40,670 bases of DNA from Vicinamibacterales bacterium (GCA_025450765.1 JANWLS010000152.1:1-40670); one strand, 5' to 3'. Positions 16,277 to 26,299 are shown, counted from the first letter of the stretch. A program made the numbers and translations. The notes: generated by a model not told the origin, from the sequence alone.

Positions 16277-18780
16277 GTGGTGAGCTGCAAGGTGGGGGCG
16301 GACGTCGGCACGGACTGGACCACAGGCCGAGATGCCGCGCGCATCTCGCACAAGGCCATCAGGAACGAGAGGGTCGACTCTGCCCCCTGGTTACGGTTGA
16401 CGCGGTCGGCATGAAGGCCATCCCGACAGCCACCCGTCGCGGGATCGTAGAGCCATTGCTGCAGTGCGTTCTGACCGAGGAACCACTCGAAGGCGCGAGC
16501 ACCGTGCTCCATCCAATCGGGGTTGCCGTCGACGCCGTAGGCGGTGAGGCACGCCGACGTGACGGTGCAGGCTTCAACGGGCTGCTGGTCGAATGGCGCC
16601 GGTTCCCCGCCGCGGGCGAGGAATCCGTTGCAGCCAATCGGGGCAAAGTCTCCCTGTTCGGACAACTGCACCGACACCAGCCATCTCAGCGAACGCAGAC
16701 CGGCATCGACGATGTCGGGCCGATGCATGCGCGTTCCAGAGAGGATCAGGCTTTGTGAGAGCCGCGCATTGCAGTACGTGGCGGAATCCTCGAACCACGT
16801 CCAGTCCTGCCCGCTCGACTGCTGAAAGAGGCCAAACAGGCGCGTCGTCAAATCGTGGCGCAAGGCTTCGACGGAGCTCTCACCCTGGAAGGCCGCCAGG
16901 TACTCGTCGATCCCGAGGAGCACATACGCCCATGCTCTCGGGCTCGTGAACGTCATCGCGGCAGGCAATGCGGCGTGAAACAGGTCGCCCGCAAGGCTCT
17001 GGTGCCCCGGATCGTTGGCGCGACCGACGACGGCGCCGAGCGCCCACACCGCCCGGCCATGGCTGTCTTCGGAGCCTTTGGCCTCGAGCCACTCCCTCCC
17101 GTACGAGAGAAAGTTTCGGAAGCGTCCCGACGTCCGGCTGAACGCGAAATTCACGAATCCGAGATACCGCGACACCAGCCCGGACACGGCCGTCGGGTCA
17201 TCGGTGCCCGCCTCCTCGAGGAGCGTGACGAGGAGGAGCGCTCGCGCGTTGTCGTCGAGGCAGTACCCGTCTTCGTACCGCGGAATGCTGAACGCCGCGT
17301 GCTGGAGGATTCCGGTGTCGTCGGTCAGCGTGCGCACGTGTCTGAGGTCGATCTCGGGCCATCCCGCAGGACGGCTGCCGAGCGTCTCCGCTGTGGACGA
17401 GGTCCGCCGGCGATGTGTGTCGTTGGCCAGGGCGCGCGAGAACATTTCGACGTACCGCCGCGCAACGGCCGGCCACGTCATCTCCCGCCCGTGCGCGGCC
17501 GCGCGTGCGCACATCGTTCTGTACCGAAGCGGCTCGCGCCCGAGCGCGATGACCTCGCGTGCGATGGCGCCCGAGTCCCGCCACGGCACGAGTACCCCGC
17601 GGCCGTCGGCCAGCAGTTCGCGCGCGTACATGTACGGAGTGGAAATGACCGCCTTGCCCGCGCCGACAGCATACGCGAGCGTACCCGAGGTGATTTGCTC
17701 GGCGTTCAGGTACGGCGTGATGTAGATATCCGCGGCTGACAGGAACTCTGTCAGTTCCGGCTGGCTCACGAAGCGGTTGTAAAACATCATGCTGCCGCCG
17801 ACACCGAGGTGTCGGCCTCGTGCCTCGAGCATCAACCGATAGGCTTCGCCCTCACGTTCGAGGACGTGAGGATGCGTTGCGCCCAGCACGAGGTAGACCG
17901 TGTCGGGATTCGCGGCAAGAATCTCGCGCATCCCATCGATCACGTATTCGATGCCCTTGTCAGGAGAGAGCAATCCGAAGGTCAGGATGACGGTCTTTCC
18001 CTCCAACCCGAGGCGTCTCTTGCTGCCGGCATCGACCGGAACGTCTGGAATCCCGTGTGGAATCAGATCAATCTGGTCCGAACCAATGCCATGTACCCGC
18101 GTCAGCAGTTCCGCGCCGATCTCGCTCATCACGACGAGCCGCTCCGACAACCGCGCCAACTCGTCGATCACCGCGCGCTGAGACGGATTCGGATTGGACA
18201 GGACCGTGTGGAGCGTCGTGACGATCGGCATCCGGAGGTGTTGCAACAACTCGAGCAGATGCGCGCCGGCTTTGCCGCCGAAGATCCCGTATTCGTGCTG
18301 GACCGACAGGACGTCGACCTGGTTGACGTTCAGAAAATCCGCCGCTCGGCGATACGAACTCAGGTCGTTCTGGGCGATTTCGAACCGGACGCGCGAGGGG
18401 TACGTGTGGCGGCGCCCTGGGTCATTCATGGCGACGACGAACCCGTCGGCGTTGGGCAGTTGTTCGAGTAGTGCATCCATCAGGTGGGTGGTGAACGTCG
18501 CGATGCCGCACTGGCGCGGGAGGTGGTTTCCGAGCATCGCGAATCGCCTCAGTTGACCACCGTTGCTCATACCGGCTATCTGGTCCGCGGGGCTGAGCGC
18601 GGGCGCAGGCAGCACCCGGTCGAGCTCTGCAATCCGCTTCAGGGCCGCGAGGCGCAATCCCTGCGAATCACGCGCGATCTCTCGCTCGCCCTCACGCTCG
18701 AGGTCGGGTGCCCGGCGATCCAGTGCCACGACGAGATCGAGAAGATCCTGTCTGATGATGTCGTGTGATGTGGTCTTCAT
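16273..18780 (-). CDS. GT4 glycosyltransferase fused to an alpha/alpha-toroid domain
   Basis: The 835-residue protein has three parts. About 70 charged residues come first. A GT-B glycosyltransferase family 4 region (about 75-460) follows, with LPRQCGIATFTTHL, LSVQHEYGIFGGKAG, HGIPDVPVD, FGLLSPDKGIEYVIDGM and the sugar-nucleotide site ITSGTLAYAVGAGKAVIS. The C-terminal region (about 480-815) looks like an alpha/alpha toroid (YEDGYCLDDNARALLL, SHGRAVWALGAVVGRAND, WFEDSATYCNARLSQSLILSG). GT4 enzymes build alpha-linked sugars. The toroid may bind or process the product. It is coupled by a 4-bp overlap to the GH130 gene. A palindromic operator candidate lies 43 bp before the start. Confidence 0.85.
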   Translation of the reverse strand: MKTTSHDIIRQDLLDLVVALDRRAPDLEREGEREIARDSQGLRLAALKRIAELDRVLPAPALSPADQIAGMSNGGQLRRFAMLGNHLPRQCGIATFTTHLMDALLEQLPNADGFVVAMNDPGRRHTYPSRVRFEIAQNDLSSYRRAADFLNVNQVDVLSVQHEYGIFGGKAGAHLLELLQHLRMPIVTTLHTVLSNPNPSQRAVIDELARLSERLVVMSEIGAELLTRVHGIGSDQIDLIPHGIPDVPVDAGSKRRLGLEGKTVILTFGLLSPDKGIEYVIDGMREILAANPDTVYLVLGATHPHVLEREGEAYRLMLEARGRHLGVGGSMMFYNRFVSQPELTEFLSAADIYITPYLNAEQITSGTLAYAVGAGKAVISTPYMYARELLADGRGVLVPWRDSGAIAREVIALGREPLRYRTMCARAAAHGREMTWPAVARRYVEMFSRALANDTHRRRTSSTAETLGSRPAGWPEIDLRHVRTLTDDTGILQHAAFSIPRYEDGYCLDDNARALLLVTLLEEAGTDDPTAVSGLVSRYLGFVNFAFSRTSGRFRNFLSYGREWLEAKGSEDSHGRAVWALGAVVGRANDPGHQSLAGDLFHAALPAAMTFTSPRAWAYVLLGIDEYLAAFQGESSVEALRHDLTTRLFGLFQQSSGQDWTWFEDSATYCNARLSQSLILSGTRMHRPDIVDAGLRSLRWLVSVQLSEQGDFAPIGCNGFLARGGEPAPFDQQPVEACTVTSACLTAYGVDGNPDWMEHGARAFEWFLGQNALQQWLYDPATGGCRDGLHADRVNRNQGAESTLSFLMALCEMRAASRPVVQSVPTSAPTLQLTT

Positions 18781-18821
18781 GAGGCAGTAATCACAGCGTA
18801 CGTCTTCAGACGCTCATCTCG

Positions 18822-18839
18822 CTGTTCAAACCAGGACAG
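18822..18839. promoter_or_regulatory. Palindrome CTGTTC-N6-GGACAG (candidate Crp/Fnr-type operator)
   Basis: This site is an exact match to TGTNC-N6-GNACA, in the gap before the glycosyltransferase gene, 43 bp from its start codon. It belongs to a set of related palindromes in this region. The spacing TGT-N10-ACA equals that of CRP sites, but the inner bases differ. Confidence 0.55.
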
Positions 18840-18855
18840 ATCGGCCCGGTGGACC

Positions 18856-19275
18856 TCAGTTGGAGTCGAGCGTGTTCGCGTCCCGGATGTCGCGCAGGGC
18901 TCGCCGCATATCTTCGACCACCTTCATCCCGCCGAGCGTCGACTCCAGCGCGTCGGCGGTGGCCTGCACGGCCTCTACCGCGGCGTGACGAGCCGTTTCG
19001 GCTGCCACTCGCGCCTCCTCAGCTGCAATCCGCGCGATCTCGCCGGCCTCCCGCAGACGCTCACGCTCCTCACGAAGGGCGTCGAGCGCGTGGCGGTGCT
19101 CGTCGCGGATCTCTCGTGCTTCTTCGGCGAGCCGTCTGAGTTCCTCCGCCTCGCGCCTGACGAGCTCGGCAGACACGCGTTGCCCTTCGGCCACTTGCCG
19201 GGTTCCCTCATGCTGTTCGCGCACGCCCTCCGCGTGCTGCCGACGCTGCTCGGGCTGGCTCTGGTCGTTGGGCAT
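18856..19275 (-). CDS. Coiled-coil protein of unknown function
   Basis: The 139-residue, very charged protein is dominated by a heptad-like run of Glu, Arg and Ala from about 15 to 115 (for example LRRLAEEAREIRDEHRHAL and IARIAAEEARVAAETARHA), predicting a long coiled coil. There is no signal peptide and no membrane helix. The ATG at 19275 is chosen because aggagga lies 5-6 bp upstream; an earlier ATG lacks one. The two flanking genes on the same strand are the glycosyltransferase and the phosphoketolase. It could be structural or a stress-induced scaffold, but no function is assigned. Confidence 0.72.
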   Translation of the reverse strand: MPNDQSQPEQRRQHAEGVREQHEGTRQVAEGQRVSAELVRREAEELRRLAEEAREIRDEHRHALDALREERERLREAGEIARIAAEEARVAAETARHAAVEAVQATADALESTLGGMKVVEDMRRALRDIRDANTLDSN

Positions 19276-19379
19276 CTGGGTCCTCCTCTCGATCACTCGG
19301 CCGGCAGCGCCGCGGCGCCCTCCTCGAGCGGCAATCTACCTGCAGTCTCTCTAATATGTCGGACGGCGCCGGAAAATGC

Positions 19380-19395
19380 TGTGCTCAACGGAACG
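19380..19395. promoter_or_regulatory. Imperfect palindrome TGTGC-N6-GAACG
   Basis: This site differs at one base from the TGTNC-N6-GNACA pattern. It lies 105 bp before the coiled-coil gene, in the 283-bp gap between that gene and the end of the phosphoketolase gene. It is weaker and more distant than the other sites. Nothing else is visible in this gap. Confidence 0.25.
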
Positions 19396-19558
19396 CCTGG
19401 GAGCGGCCGGCGCAGCGTGCGTCGAGCAATCAGGGGTGGCAGCGCACACGGACCAGTTCAGCCTCATGTTCGTCGGCCTCACCGCAGGCGGCAGCATCCG
19501 GTGTGCCGCTGGCGTCGATGGTGGGCACTCCTCGGGCGCGACGTGGTCGGAGCGCCGC

Positions 19559-21991
19559 TCATGCGTCAGTCCAGACCCAGTCCCGGATCTCTGGGAGGTC
19601 TTCGAACTGCTCGCGCGTGTAGGCCTGGTGCTTCGCGAGCATCTGCTGACACCAGTCGATCAGCGGACCGGCCTGCGGGTACCCGGAGCGCCGGAGCGCT
19701 TCGATGCACAGGTGAAAGCGACTCATCTTGTTACGGACCACCATGTCGAATGGCGTGGTCGTCGTTCCCTCATCGATGAACCCGCGCACGTGGAAGCGCT
19801 CCGCGTGCGTGCGCCCGTGGAGGATTGCATGGACGGCGCGCTGGTACCCGTGAAAGGCAAAGATGACAGGTGTGGCCGTGGTGAAGAGCTCGAGGAACCG
19901 CGCCTCTTCGAGTCCGTGAGGATGCACCAGCCGCGGTGAGAGACACATGAGATCCACCACATTGACGACGCGCACCTTCAGGCTCGGGGCGTGCTGGCGC
20001 AGGAGCCAGGCCGCGGCGATGATCTCCAGCGTCGGAATGTCGCCGGCCGCCGCCAGCACCACGTCCGGCTCACCAGCCGCCTGCGTGCTCGCCCACGACC
20101 AGGTGCTCGCACCGGCCGCACAGTGCGCCACGGCGGCGTCCATGTCGAGCCACTGGAGTTGCGGTTGCTTGTCGATGACGATCAAGTTGACGTAGTTGCG
20201 GCTCCGGAAGCAGTGATTGGCGACCGAGAGCAGGCAATTGGCGTCGGGCGGCAAGTAGATGCGCGCCACCGTCCCCTTCATCGCCAGCACGGTGTCGATG
20301 AGGCCAGGTCCCTGGTGGCTGAAGCCGTTGTGATCGTTGCGCCAGCAGGTCGACGTCAGCAGGATGTTCAACGACGGGACCGGGACACGCCAGGGGAGCT
20401 CCAGGGATTTTTCCAACCACTTGGTGTGCTGGACCGTCATCGACGCCGACACCATCGCAAAAGCTTCGTAGGTGGCGAACAGGCCGTGGCGGCCGGTCAA
20501 GAGATAGCCCTCCAGCCAGCCCTGACAGAGGTGCTCGCTGAGCACTTCCATCACCCGGCCATCGGCCGCGACATGGTCGTCGATCGGAATGATGGTGCCG
20601 AGCGAACAGCGGTTCTCGACATCGAAGACATTGCCCAGCCGGTTGGAGTTGGTTTCATCGGGACAGAACAGCCGGAATCGGCCGGGTGGCTCCGCCGTCG
20701 CCCTGAAGAGATCGCGCATCAGTTTGCCAAGCTGGCGGGTGGATTCGTGACGCTCGGTGGCTGGCTTGGTCACCGGGATCGCATACGCGCGGACATCGGG
20801 TAAGTCCAGATCCACGGTAAGCCGACCGCCGTTGGCGTGCGGATTCGCGCCCATTCTGCGATCCCCCTTGGGCGCCAGGCGGCTCAACTCGCCCACGAGT
20901 CGGCCATTCTCATCGAAGAGCTCCTCCGGTCGGTAGCTCCGCATCCACGCTTCGAGCATCCGGCGGTGCTCAGGGTCCTCCTTCACGTTGGGCAGTGGAA
21001 CTTGATGGGCCCGGAACGTCCCCTCGACTGGCAGCCCCCCGACCGATTTCGGCCCGGTCCATCCTTTGAGGCTGCGCAAGACAATGAGCGGCCAGCTGGT
21101 CGCATTCGAGACACCGGACGCGTTCGCCTCCTCCGCGATGGCCTCGGCCGCAGCCGGCTGGTCAGGGTACGGCGGCCGCACCGACAGACCGTGGGTGCGG
21201 GCCTCATGCTGAATCCCGCGGATCTTTGCGTAGCAGGCGTCCAGCGTCGTGGCGAACGCTTCATGCATCAGCAGCGGATCGACGCCCTCAACCCAGTGCA
21301 CGTCGTACCCTTCCGCCTGGAGGAGCTTCTGGATCTCCTCGTCGCGCGCCCGGCCGAGCACCGTCGGCCCCGAAATCTTGTAGCCGTTCAGGTGGAGGAT
21401 CGGGAGCACGGCACCGTCTGTCGCCGGATTCAGGAACCTCACGCTCTTCCACGAGCCGGCGAGCGGCGCCGTTTCGGATTCGCCGTCGCCGACAACCGCG
21501 ACGGCAATCAGGTTCGGGTTGTCGAAGACGGCGCCAAACGCGTGCACCAGCACGTAGCCGAGCTCACCCCCTTCATGGATGGAGCCTGGGGTCGTGACGC
21601 TGTCATGGCTCGGGATGCCCCCGGGGGTTGAAAACTGGCGGAACAGCCGGCGCAGACCCGCGGTGTCCTGCGACACGTCCGGATAAATTTCCGAGTAGGT
21701 CCCTTCCAGATAGACATTGGCCACAATGGCCGGGCCGCCGTGCCCCGGGCCGGTCAGATAGATGACGTCAGCCCCGGTGTCCTGAATCAGGCGATTCACA
21801 TGCACATAGATGAAGCTGAGTCCCGGCGAGGTGCCCCAGTGACCCAGCAGCCGAGGCTTGATGTGCTCGGGCCGGAGCGGCTCGCGCAGCAGGGGATTTT
21901 CCTGCAGGTAGATCTGGCCGATCGTCAGGTAATTCGCAGCCTGCCAGTAGCGGTGCAGGTTCTGCACACGAGCCGGATCGAGTGTGGCCAT
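19559..21991 (-). CDS. xfp: Phosphoketolase (xylulose-5-P/fructose-6-P)
   Basis: This 810-residue thiamine-diphosphate enzyme splits xylulose-5-phosphate (and often fructose-6-phosphate) with phosphate to give acetyl-phosphate plus glyceraldehyde-3-phosphate or erythrose-4-phosphate. Motifs include [50 protein letters not shown], the cofactor loop [16 protein letters not shown] and [16 protein letters not shown]. The length is typical. The ATG at 21991 has ggag 9 bp upstream. A GTG at 22039, overlapping the zwf stop as GTGA, would add 16 residues and cannot be excluded. It is the second gene of an operon with zwf, feeding pentose phosphates towards acetyl-phosphate. Confidence 0.95.
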   Translation of the reverse strand: MATLDPARVQNLHRYWQAANYLTIGQIYLQENPLLREPLRPEHIKPRLLGHWGTSPGLSFIYVHVNRLIQDTGADVIYLTGPGHGGPAIVANVYLEGTYSEIYPDVSQDTAGLRRLFRQFSTPGGIPSHDSVTTPGSIHEGGELGYVLVHAFGAVFDNPNLIAVAVVGDGESETAPLAGSWKSVRFLNPATDGAVLPILHLNGYKISGPTVLGRARDEEIQKLLQAEGYDVHWVEGVDPLLMHEAFATTLDACYAKIRGIQHEARTHGLSVRPPYPDQPAAAEAIAEEANASGVSNATSWPLIVLRSLKGWTGPKSVGGLPVEGTFRAHQVPLPNVKEDPEHRRMLEAWMRSYRPEELFDENGRLVGELSRLAPKGDRRMGANPHANGGRLTVDLDLPDVRAYAIPVTKPATERHESTRQLGKLMRDLFRATAEPPGRFRLFCPDETNSNRLGNVFDVENRCSLGTIIPIDDHVAADGRVMEVLSEHLCQGWLEGYLLTGRHGLFATYEAFAMVSASMTVQHTKWLEKSLELPWRVPVPSLNILLTSTCWRNDHNGFSHQGPGLIDTVLAMKGTVARIYLPPDANCLLSVANHCFRSRNYVNLIVIDKQPQLQWLDMDAAVAHCAAGASTWSWASTQAAGEPDVVLAAAGDIPTLEIIAAAWLLRQHAPSLKVRVVNVVDLMCLSPRLVHPHGLEEARFLELFTTATPVIFAFHGYQRAVHAILHGRTHAERFHVRGFIDEGTTTTPFDMVVRNKMSRFHLCIEALRRSGYPQAGPLIDWCQQMLAKHQAYTREQFEDLPEIRDWVWTDA

Positions 21992-22035
21992 CAGCTTATT
22001 CTCCGCGGCGAACGAACAGCGCGCCTGGTCGGTCT

Positions 22036-23439
22036 TCACGAGCAACCCGCGTGTTTCTGGACGGACGCCGGGTTGTGCCACTCGTCGGCGGCGGCCATGA
22101 TCTGGTCGGCTTCGAGCGGGCCCCACGTGCCCGGTTCATAGACGTGCAGCGGCGTCGCCTGTCCAAGCACCGGGTCGACCACGCGCCAGGCGGCTTCGAC
22201 GGCCGCCTCTCGCACGAAGAGTGTCGCATCGCCCCGAACCGCGTCCCCCAGCAGACGCTCGTATGGCGTCATGTCATCGCCGGCGACCTGACGCACGAGA
22301 AGTTCGACGGCGTCGCCGGCCATCGTTCCACCGGGCCGCTTGACTCGCGCACCGAGCGAAATGGAGATGTCGGGGCTGAGCCGAAAGCGCACGTAATTGC
22401 CCTCGCGTGCCGGCGGCGCGTCGAAGACGGGGTGTGGCGGGCACTTGAAGAGCACCCGTATTTCAGTCGCGCTCAGAGGCAAGCACTTGCCGGCACGGAT
22501 GTAGAAGGGCACGCCCGTCCACCGCGGCGTGTCGAGAAAGAGCCGGACGGCGGCGAATGTTTCGACGCGTGAATCCGGCGCGACGCCCTCCTCGCGACAG
22601 TAGCCGCGAAACTGCCCGCGGATGACATCCGTCGTGGCGAGCGGCCGCATCGCGCGAAACGCGCGCTCTTTCTCGTCTCGAAGCCCGTCGCGCTCACCAT
22701 CGGGGGGAGCTTCCATGGTGAGCAGGGCCACAACCTCCAGCAGATGGTTTTGCACGACATCGCGGATCGCGCCGACCTCTTCGTAAAATCGACCGCGGCC
22801 GTGCACCCCGATCTCTTCGGCCATCGTCACCTGCACGCTGTGGACGTGCTGGCGATTCCAGATCGGTTCCAGGAACGCATTGGCGAAGCGGAAGTACAGA
22901 AGATTCTGCACCGGTTCCTTGCCCAGATAGTGGTCGATCCGGAAAATCGCCGATTCGGGAAAGGATCGATGCAAGGTGCGGTTCAGCGCCTGCGCGGAGG
23001 AACAGTCGCGGCCAAACGGCTTTTCGACGACGACGCGCGCGCCGTGATGGCGGTCCACACCGACCAGTCCGTCGGCCACCGTCGCGAAGAGCTCTGGGGG
23101 AATCGCGAAATAGTAGAGCGGACGCGACGCGCGGCCCAGAGCGGCGTGGAGCTGCCGGAACGTCCCAGGATCGCGGTAGTCCCCGTTCACGAAGTGCAGG
23201 TGCGCCGACAGCGCCGCAAACGCCCGCGCATCCAGGCCGCCATGGGCGGCAACGCTCTCCCGGGCCCGGGCCCGTAGCCCATCGAGGTCCAGCGCTGATT
23301 TCGCCACACCGATGATCGGCATCTCGAAGTGGCCGCCGCGGATCAGTCTTTGAAGCGCTGGAAATATCTGCTTGTACGCGAGGTCTCCCGTCGCGCCAAA
23401 GAACACGAACGCATCGGAGCTCTGGACGGTGGATGGCAT
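22036..23439 (-). CDS. zwf: Glucose-6-phosphate 1-dehydrogenase (first copy)
   Basis: The 467-residue enzyme oxidises glucose-6-phosphate to 6-phosphogluconolactone with NADP or NAD. It has the nucleotide motif [27 protein letters not shown], the substrate/catalytic segment RIDHYLGKE and [13 protein letters not shown]. It is first in the operon with the phosphoketolase gene and has a palindromic operator candidate 47 bp before its start. A second, clearly different G6PDH lies at 37940-39391. This copy is the one tied to the stress region, so it may serve NADPH or acetyl-phosphate supply under special conditions. Confidence 0.94.
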   Translation of the reverse strand: MPSTVQSSDAFVFFGATGDLAYKQIFPALQRLIRGGHFEMPIIGVAKSALDLDGLRARARESVAAHGGLDARAFAALSAHLHFVNGDYRDPGTFRQLHAALGRASRPLYYFAIPPELFATVADGLVGVDRHHGARVVVEKPFGRDCSSAQALNRTLHRSFPESAIFRIDHYLGKEPVQNLLYFRFANAFLEPIWNRQHVHSVQVTMAEEIGVHGRGRFYEEVGAIRDVVQNHLLEVVALLTMEAPPDGERDGLRDEKERAFRAMRPLATTDVIRGQFRGYCREEGVAPDSRVETFAAVRLFLDTPRWTGVPFYIRAGKCLPLSATEIRVLFKCPPHPVFDAPPAREGNYVRFRLSPDISISLGARVKRPGGTMAGDAVELLVRQVAGDDMTPYERLLGDAVRGDATLFVREAAVEAAWRVVDPVLGQATPLHVYEPGTWGPLEADQIMAAADEWHNPASVQKHAGCS

Positions 23440-23485
23440 CTCTTATCCGACAGCCCCTATCATCCGTGACGGCGCGTGGTGCGAC

Positions 23486-23501
23486 CGTGCTGTTTGGCAC
23501 A
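23486..23501. promoter_or_regulatory. Palindrome TGTGC-N6-GCACG (candidate operator for zwf-xfp)
   Basis: Read on the minus strand the site is TGTGC CAAACA GCACG, sharing 15 of 16 bases with the site at 27445-27460. It lies 47 bp upstream of zwf. It differs from the palindrome consensus at the final base only. Confidence 0.5.
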
Positions 23502-23544
23502 CGGTCCGCCGCCGCAACTTGGCGTGCCGGATGCTGCGACCAAC

Positions 23545-23670
23545 TCACCCCAGCCACGACACCACCATCCCGACCACCGCAGCCGCCATCGCGAAGGTGA
23601 TGAGCCCCCGCCCCATCATCTGGATAAGGCTGAGGCGCCCGGGCTTTTTCACGTCCGGAGACGAGGGCAT
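23545..23670 (-). CDS. 41-residue membrane peptide
   Basis: The peptide opens MPSSPDVKKPGRLSLIQMMG and continues as one hydrophobic helix (GLITFAMAAAVVGMVVSWLG) to the end. This is a typical short inner-membrane peptide with a basic, cytosolic N-terminus. No strong ribosome site is seen. Its reality is supported by the composition and by a perfect palindrome 49 bp upstream, the same distance as for neighbouring genes. I do not recognise the family. Confidence 0.5.
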   Translation of the reverse strand: MPSSPDVKKPGRLSLIQMMGRGLITFAMAAAVVGMVVSWLG

Positions 23671-23717
23671 GTGCCGATCAGACTGATGGTCCCCTGAGCC
23701 GCCCACCTCTGCGGATC

Positions 23718-23735
23718 CTGTACAGAAGCGTACAG
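23718..23735. promoter_or_regulatory. Perfect palindrome CTGTAC-N6-GTACAG
   Basis: A perfect 6+6 bp inverted repeat with a 6-bp spacer, matching TGTNC-N6-GNACA. It lies 49 bp before the 41-residue membrane peptide (minus strand) and about 103 bp before the metallothionein gene (plus strand), so it could serve either or both. Confidence 0.55.
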
Positions 23736-23837
23736 CTTTCCGTGCACGTTATCACCCAGACTGGAAGAACGTCATCTCGCGCGGGACCAATCGGCTGAGC
23801 GCATCGCGCAAGCGGTATCAACAAAGGAGGACCTCTC

Positions 23838-23993
23838 ATGGCCGCGCAGCAATCGGCGGAATGCGCCCACGCGCCGTGCAAGTGCCACGTGCCGAAGGGC
23901 GGACAACACGCACGCTACTGCAGCGAACACTGCAAAGAGAAGGGTGAACAGATCGAGCTGCGCTGCGACTGCGGCCACGCGGAATGTCGCTAG
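23838..23993 (+). CDS. Bacterial metallothionein-like protein
   Basis: The 51-residue protein has eight Cys and several His arranged as CAHAPCKCHVPKG, YCSEHCKEK and CDCGHAECR. This is close to the SmtA/BmtA metallothionein layout (CxCxV...YCSxxC...CxHxxC), which binds Zn, Cd or Cu in the cytosol. A strong ribosome site (aaaggagg) lies 7 bp before the ATG. Usual bacterial members are 50-60 residues long. The final C-x-C pair is reduced to C-R, so metal capacity may be lower. It may buffer zinc or thiol stress. No metal-sensor gene is adjacent. Confidence 0.82.
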   Translation: MAAQQSAECAHAPCKCHVPKGGQHARYCSEHCKEKGEQIELRCDCGHAECR

Positions 23994-24074
23994 CGCGACA
24001 CTGAGGACCAGGCCAGCACCGCGAGACAACACCGCCGCCGCTACTCGAGGAAGCGGCGACTGGGTCAATCACAT

Positions 24075-25205
24075 ATGACGGAGGTGTCCGATCGCCTGAC
24101 GAGCCCGCAGCCTCCCTCTACACCGTCCTCGCTGGCCCGAGCGGTCCTGCAGATCCTGTTCATCGTCATTGTCGTCGCCTTCGCACTGTGGGTGCTCTAC
24201 ACCGTCGCATCCACTATTCTCATCCTCATCCTGGCAGCGTTGTTCGCGTACGTGATCGCCCCACTCGTTCAGATCGCGCAACGCCCGATTCGCGTGGCGG
24301 GTCGGCGGCGTCATTTACCGAGAGGGGCGGCCATTGCGCTCGTGTACGTGCTTCTGGGCGGCGGCGTGTCAGCGGGTGCCGCGGTCCTGCTGCCGAGCAC
24401 GATCCGGCAGGCCGACGAGATAATCTCGCACGCCCCGGCGTATGCGCAGACATTCGTCACGTGGGAGGAGGGCTGGTCCGGGTACTATGAAGGGCTGCAG
24501 CTTCCGCCCGGGTTGCGCCAGACCATCGATCGGACCGTCCACGCCGCAGGCGAGCGTGCGATCGAGTCGGCCCGAGGGTCGATCGTGGGAATCGTACGGC
24601 AGCTTCCGGATCTGCCCTGGCTCGTCTTGATCCCGATTTTGGCATTCTTTCTCCTGAAGGACGTGGCCGGCCTCCAGCGCGCCGCCATCCTCGCCCTGCC
24701 GTTCCGGAATCGTTTGCGTATGTATCGGCTCTTGGAAGACCTGAATGCCACACTTGAAGCCTACGTTCGCGCGCAGCTTCTCGCCTGTGTGCTCGTGGGC
24801 ACTCTGTGCGGCATCGCGTTTGCTTTCCTCGGGGTTCCGTACGAGGTGCTGCTCGGCCTTCTCGCGGGCGCGCTGGAATTCATCCCGCTGGTGGGACCGC
24901 TGCTCCTGGCAACCATCGCGGCGATCATCGCGGCGATTCAGGCACCGATGCTGGCGCTGTGGACGCTGGGATTCCTGATGGTGCTTCGGGTGATCGAAGA
25001 CTACGTGATTTACCCACGCCTCATCCGACGAGGCGTCCACCTGCATCCGCTGGCCGTGATTCTCGCGATCCTGGTCGGCGCCCGGCTGTATGGCATCGCG
25101 GGCATGTTCCTCGCCGTGCCGGTCCTGGCGATGGCATCAGTCGGATTCCGTCATTGGCTGCAGTGGCACCGGAGCGATGGCCTGGCCGAGATCGGCAGCG
25201 CCTGA
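24075..25205 (+). CDS. AI-2E/PerM-family membrane protein
   Basis: The 376-residue protein has about eight transmembrane helices and the family pattern: two N-terminal helices (FIVIVVAFALWVLYTV, ILILILAALFAYVIAPLV), a long soluble middle, then PWLVLIPILAFFLLKD, GLLAGALEFIPLVGPLL and the ending HLHPLAVILAILVGARLYG. Family members export small molecules (AI-2 in one case) or act as sodium/proton antiporters. The substrate cannot be predicted. The first 20 residues are low-complexity. The ribosome site is weak. Confidence 0.9.
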   Translation: MTEVSDRLTSPQPPSTPSSLARAVLQILFIVIVVAFALWVLYTVASTILILILAALFAYVIAPLVQIAQRPIRVAGRRRHLPRGAAIALVYVLLGGGVSAGAAVLLPSTIRQADEIISHAPAYAQTFVTWEEGWSGYYEGLQLPPGLRQTIDRTVHAAGERAIESARGSIVGIVRQLPDLPWLVLIPILAFFLLKDVAGLQRAAILALPFRNRLRMYRLLEDLNATLEAYVRAQLLACVLVGTLCGIAFAFLGVPYEVLLGLLAGALEFIPLVGPLLLATIAAIIAAIQAPMLALWTLGFLMVLRVIEDYVIYPRLIRRGVHLHPLAVILAILVGARLYGIAGMFLAVPVLAMASVGFRHWLQWHRSDGLAEIGSA

Positions 25206-25272
25206 GGCCTTTCATGGTGCATCTTCCTCGGAACGGCTCGATGATCGGGCTCGTACTCGAACAGGAGGCCGC

Positions 25273-26271
25273 ATGAGCATGCCGTGGCCGGATGGCTTCG
25301 CGCGAATTCCCGATGAATCCTGGGTGCGGGAGTCCATCGAGGCGCTGGCGCTGCATTACGACACCGTGGAGAACCATGGCTGGTACGCCAACCTGGATCT
25401 CACGGTCGAGCAAGTCGGCGACTTCGTTCGGCGGGGTGACATTCTGGTCGACTACTCAGGCGGGACCGGCATTTTCGCCAGGCGGCTGCTGGATCGGATT
25501 GGATCGAAGTCGGTCGGCCTGATCATCGTGGATTCCTCCCCGAAGTTTCTCCGGCTGGCCGTGGAGAAGTTCCGACACGAACCACGGCTGGGGTTCCGCC
25601 ACATTGGGTTTCTCAAGGACGACCGGCGGCTGGAACGTGTCGACGAAGTCCTGGATGAGGCACTGCTCGCCCGCGGGATCGACGGAGTGATCTCGACCAA
25701 TGCCATTCATCTGTATTTCGATCTCCCCCAGACGGTCCGCGGATGGCGTACCATCCTGCGCCCGTCCGGGCGTCTGTTCGTTCAATCCGGCAATATCGGG
25801 AACCCGCACAAGCCAGACGACGAATGGATCATCGACGAGACGGTCGACGTGATCGAGGCGCGGGCCAGGGACATCGTCAGACAGGAAGCGCAGTATGTGC
25901 GCTATCGATCCGCACTGCACGACCTCGCTTACATGTCGGCGCACGATGAGCTGAGGCGGCGGTACTTCCTGCCCGTCCGCCCCCTGCAGTACTACGTCGA
26001 GATTCTCCGGCAGGAGGGTTTCGACGTGACGTCTGTTCGGCGTCGACGGGTGCCGGCGCGCGTCGACGAGTGGTACCAGTTTCTCAGCGTGTACCACGAA
26101 GGTGTGCTGGGGTGGGTCGGCGGCGCCGAGAAGATCACGCACGTGGCCGCCGCGGAACCGGTGGTCCAGGATCGGCTGGCCTTGATGCGCGACGCCATCG
26201 AGCGGGTGTTCGGCGGGGTGTCGGAGTTCGGCGCCTCATGGACCTACATCACGTGCGACCCGCGGGCCTGA
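25273..26271 (+). CDS. Class I SAM-dependent methyltransferase
   Basis: The 332-residue protein has a Rossmann methyltransferase core. Motif I is ILVDYSGGTGIFARRLL, the acidic strand end is GLIIVDSSPKFLRLA, and motif IV/post is GVISTNAIHLYFDLPQTVRG. The C-terminal third (RRYFLPVRPLQYYVEILRQ onwards) is unlike common families and may set specificity. The ATG at 25273 has acaggagg 5-6 bp upstream, so the longer open frame is rejected. It follows the permease gene by 67 bp. The target is unknown; it could be a small molecule. Confidence 0.78.
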   Translation: MSMPWPDGFARIPDESWVRESIEALALHYDTVENHGWYANLDLTVEQVGDFVRRGDILVDYSGGTGIFARRLLDRIGSKSVGLIIVDSSPKFLRLAVEKFRHEPRLGFRHIGFLKDDRRLERVDEVLDEALLARGIDGVISTNAIHLYFDLPQTVRGWRTILRPSGRLFVQSGNIGNPHKPDDEWIIDETVDVIEARARDIVRQEAQYVRYRSALHDLAYMSAHDELRRRYFLPVRPLQYYVEILRQEGFDVTSVRRRRVPARVDEWYQFLSVYHEGVLGWVGGAEKITHVAAAEPVVQDRLALMRDAIERVFGGVSEFGASWTYITCDPRA

Positions 26272-26299
26272 GGCCGCGAAGCGCCGCGCGAAGCCGGTG

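Noticed and set aside
23486-23501. Sigma-54 promoter suggested by TTTGGCAC
   Set aside because: No GC element at the required spacing follows TGGCAC on either strand here or at 27445-27460; the palindrome explains the sequence better.
18822-23735. LexA (SOS) boxes suggested by CTGT...ACAG
   Set aside because: E. coli-type LexA sites have 8 bases between CTGT and ACAG; these have 10, the CRP/FNR spacing, and the nearby genes are not DNA-repair genes.
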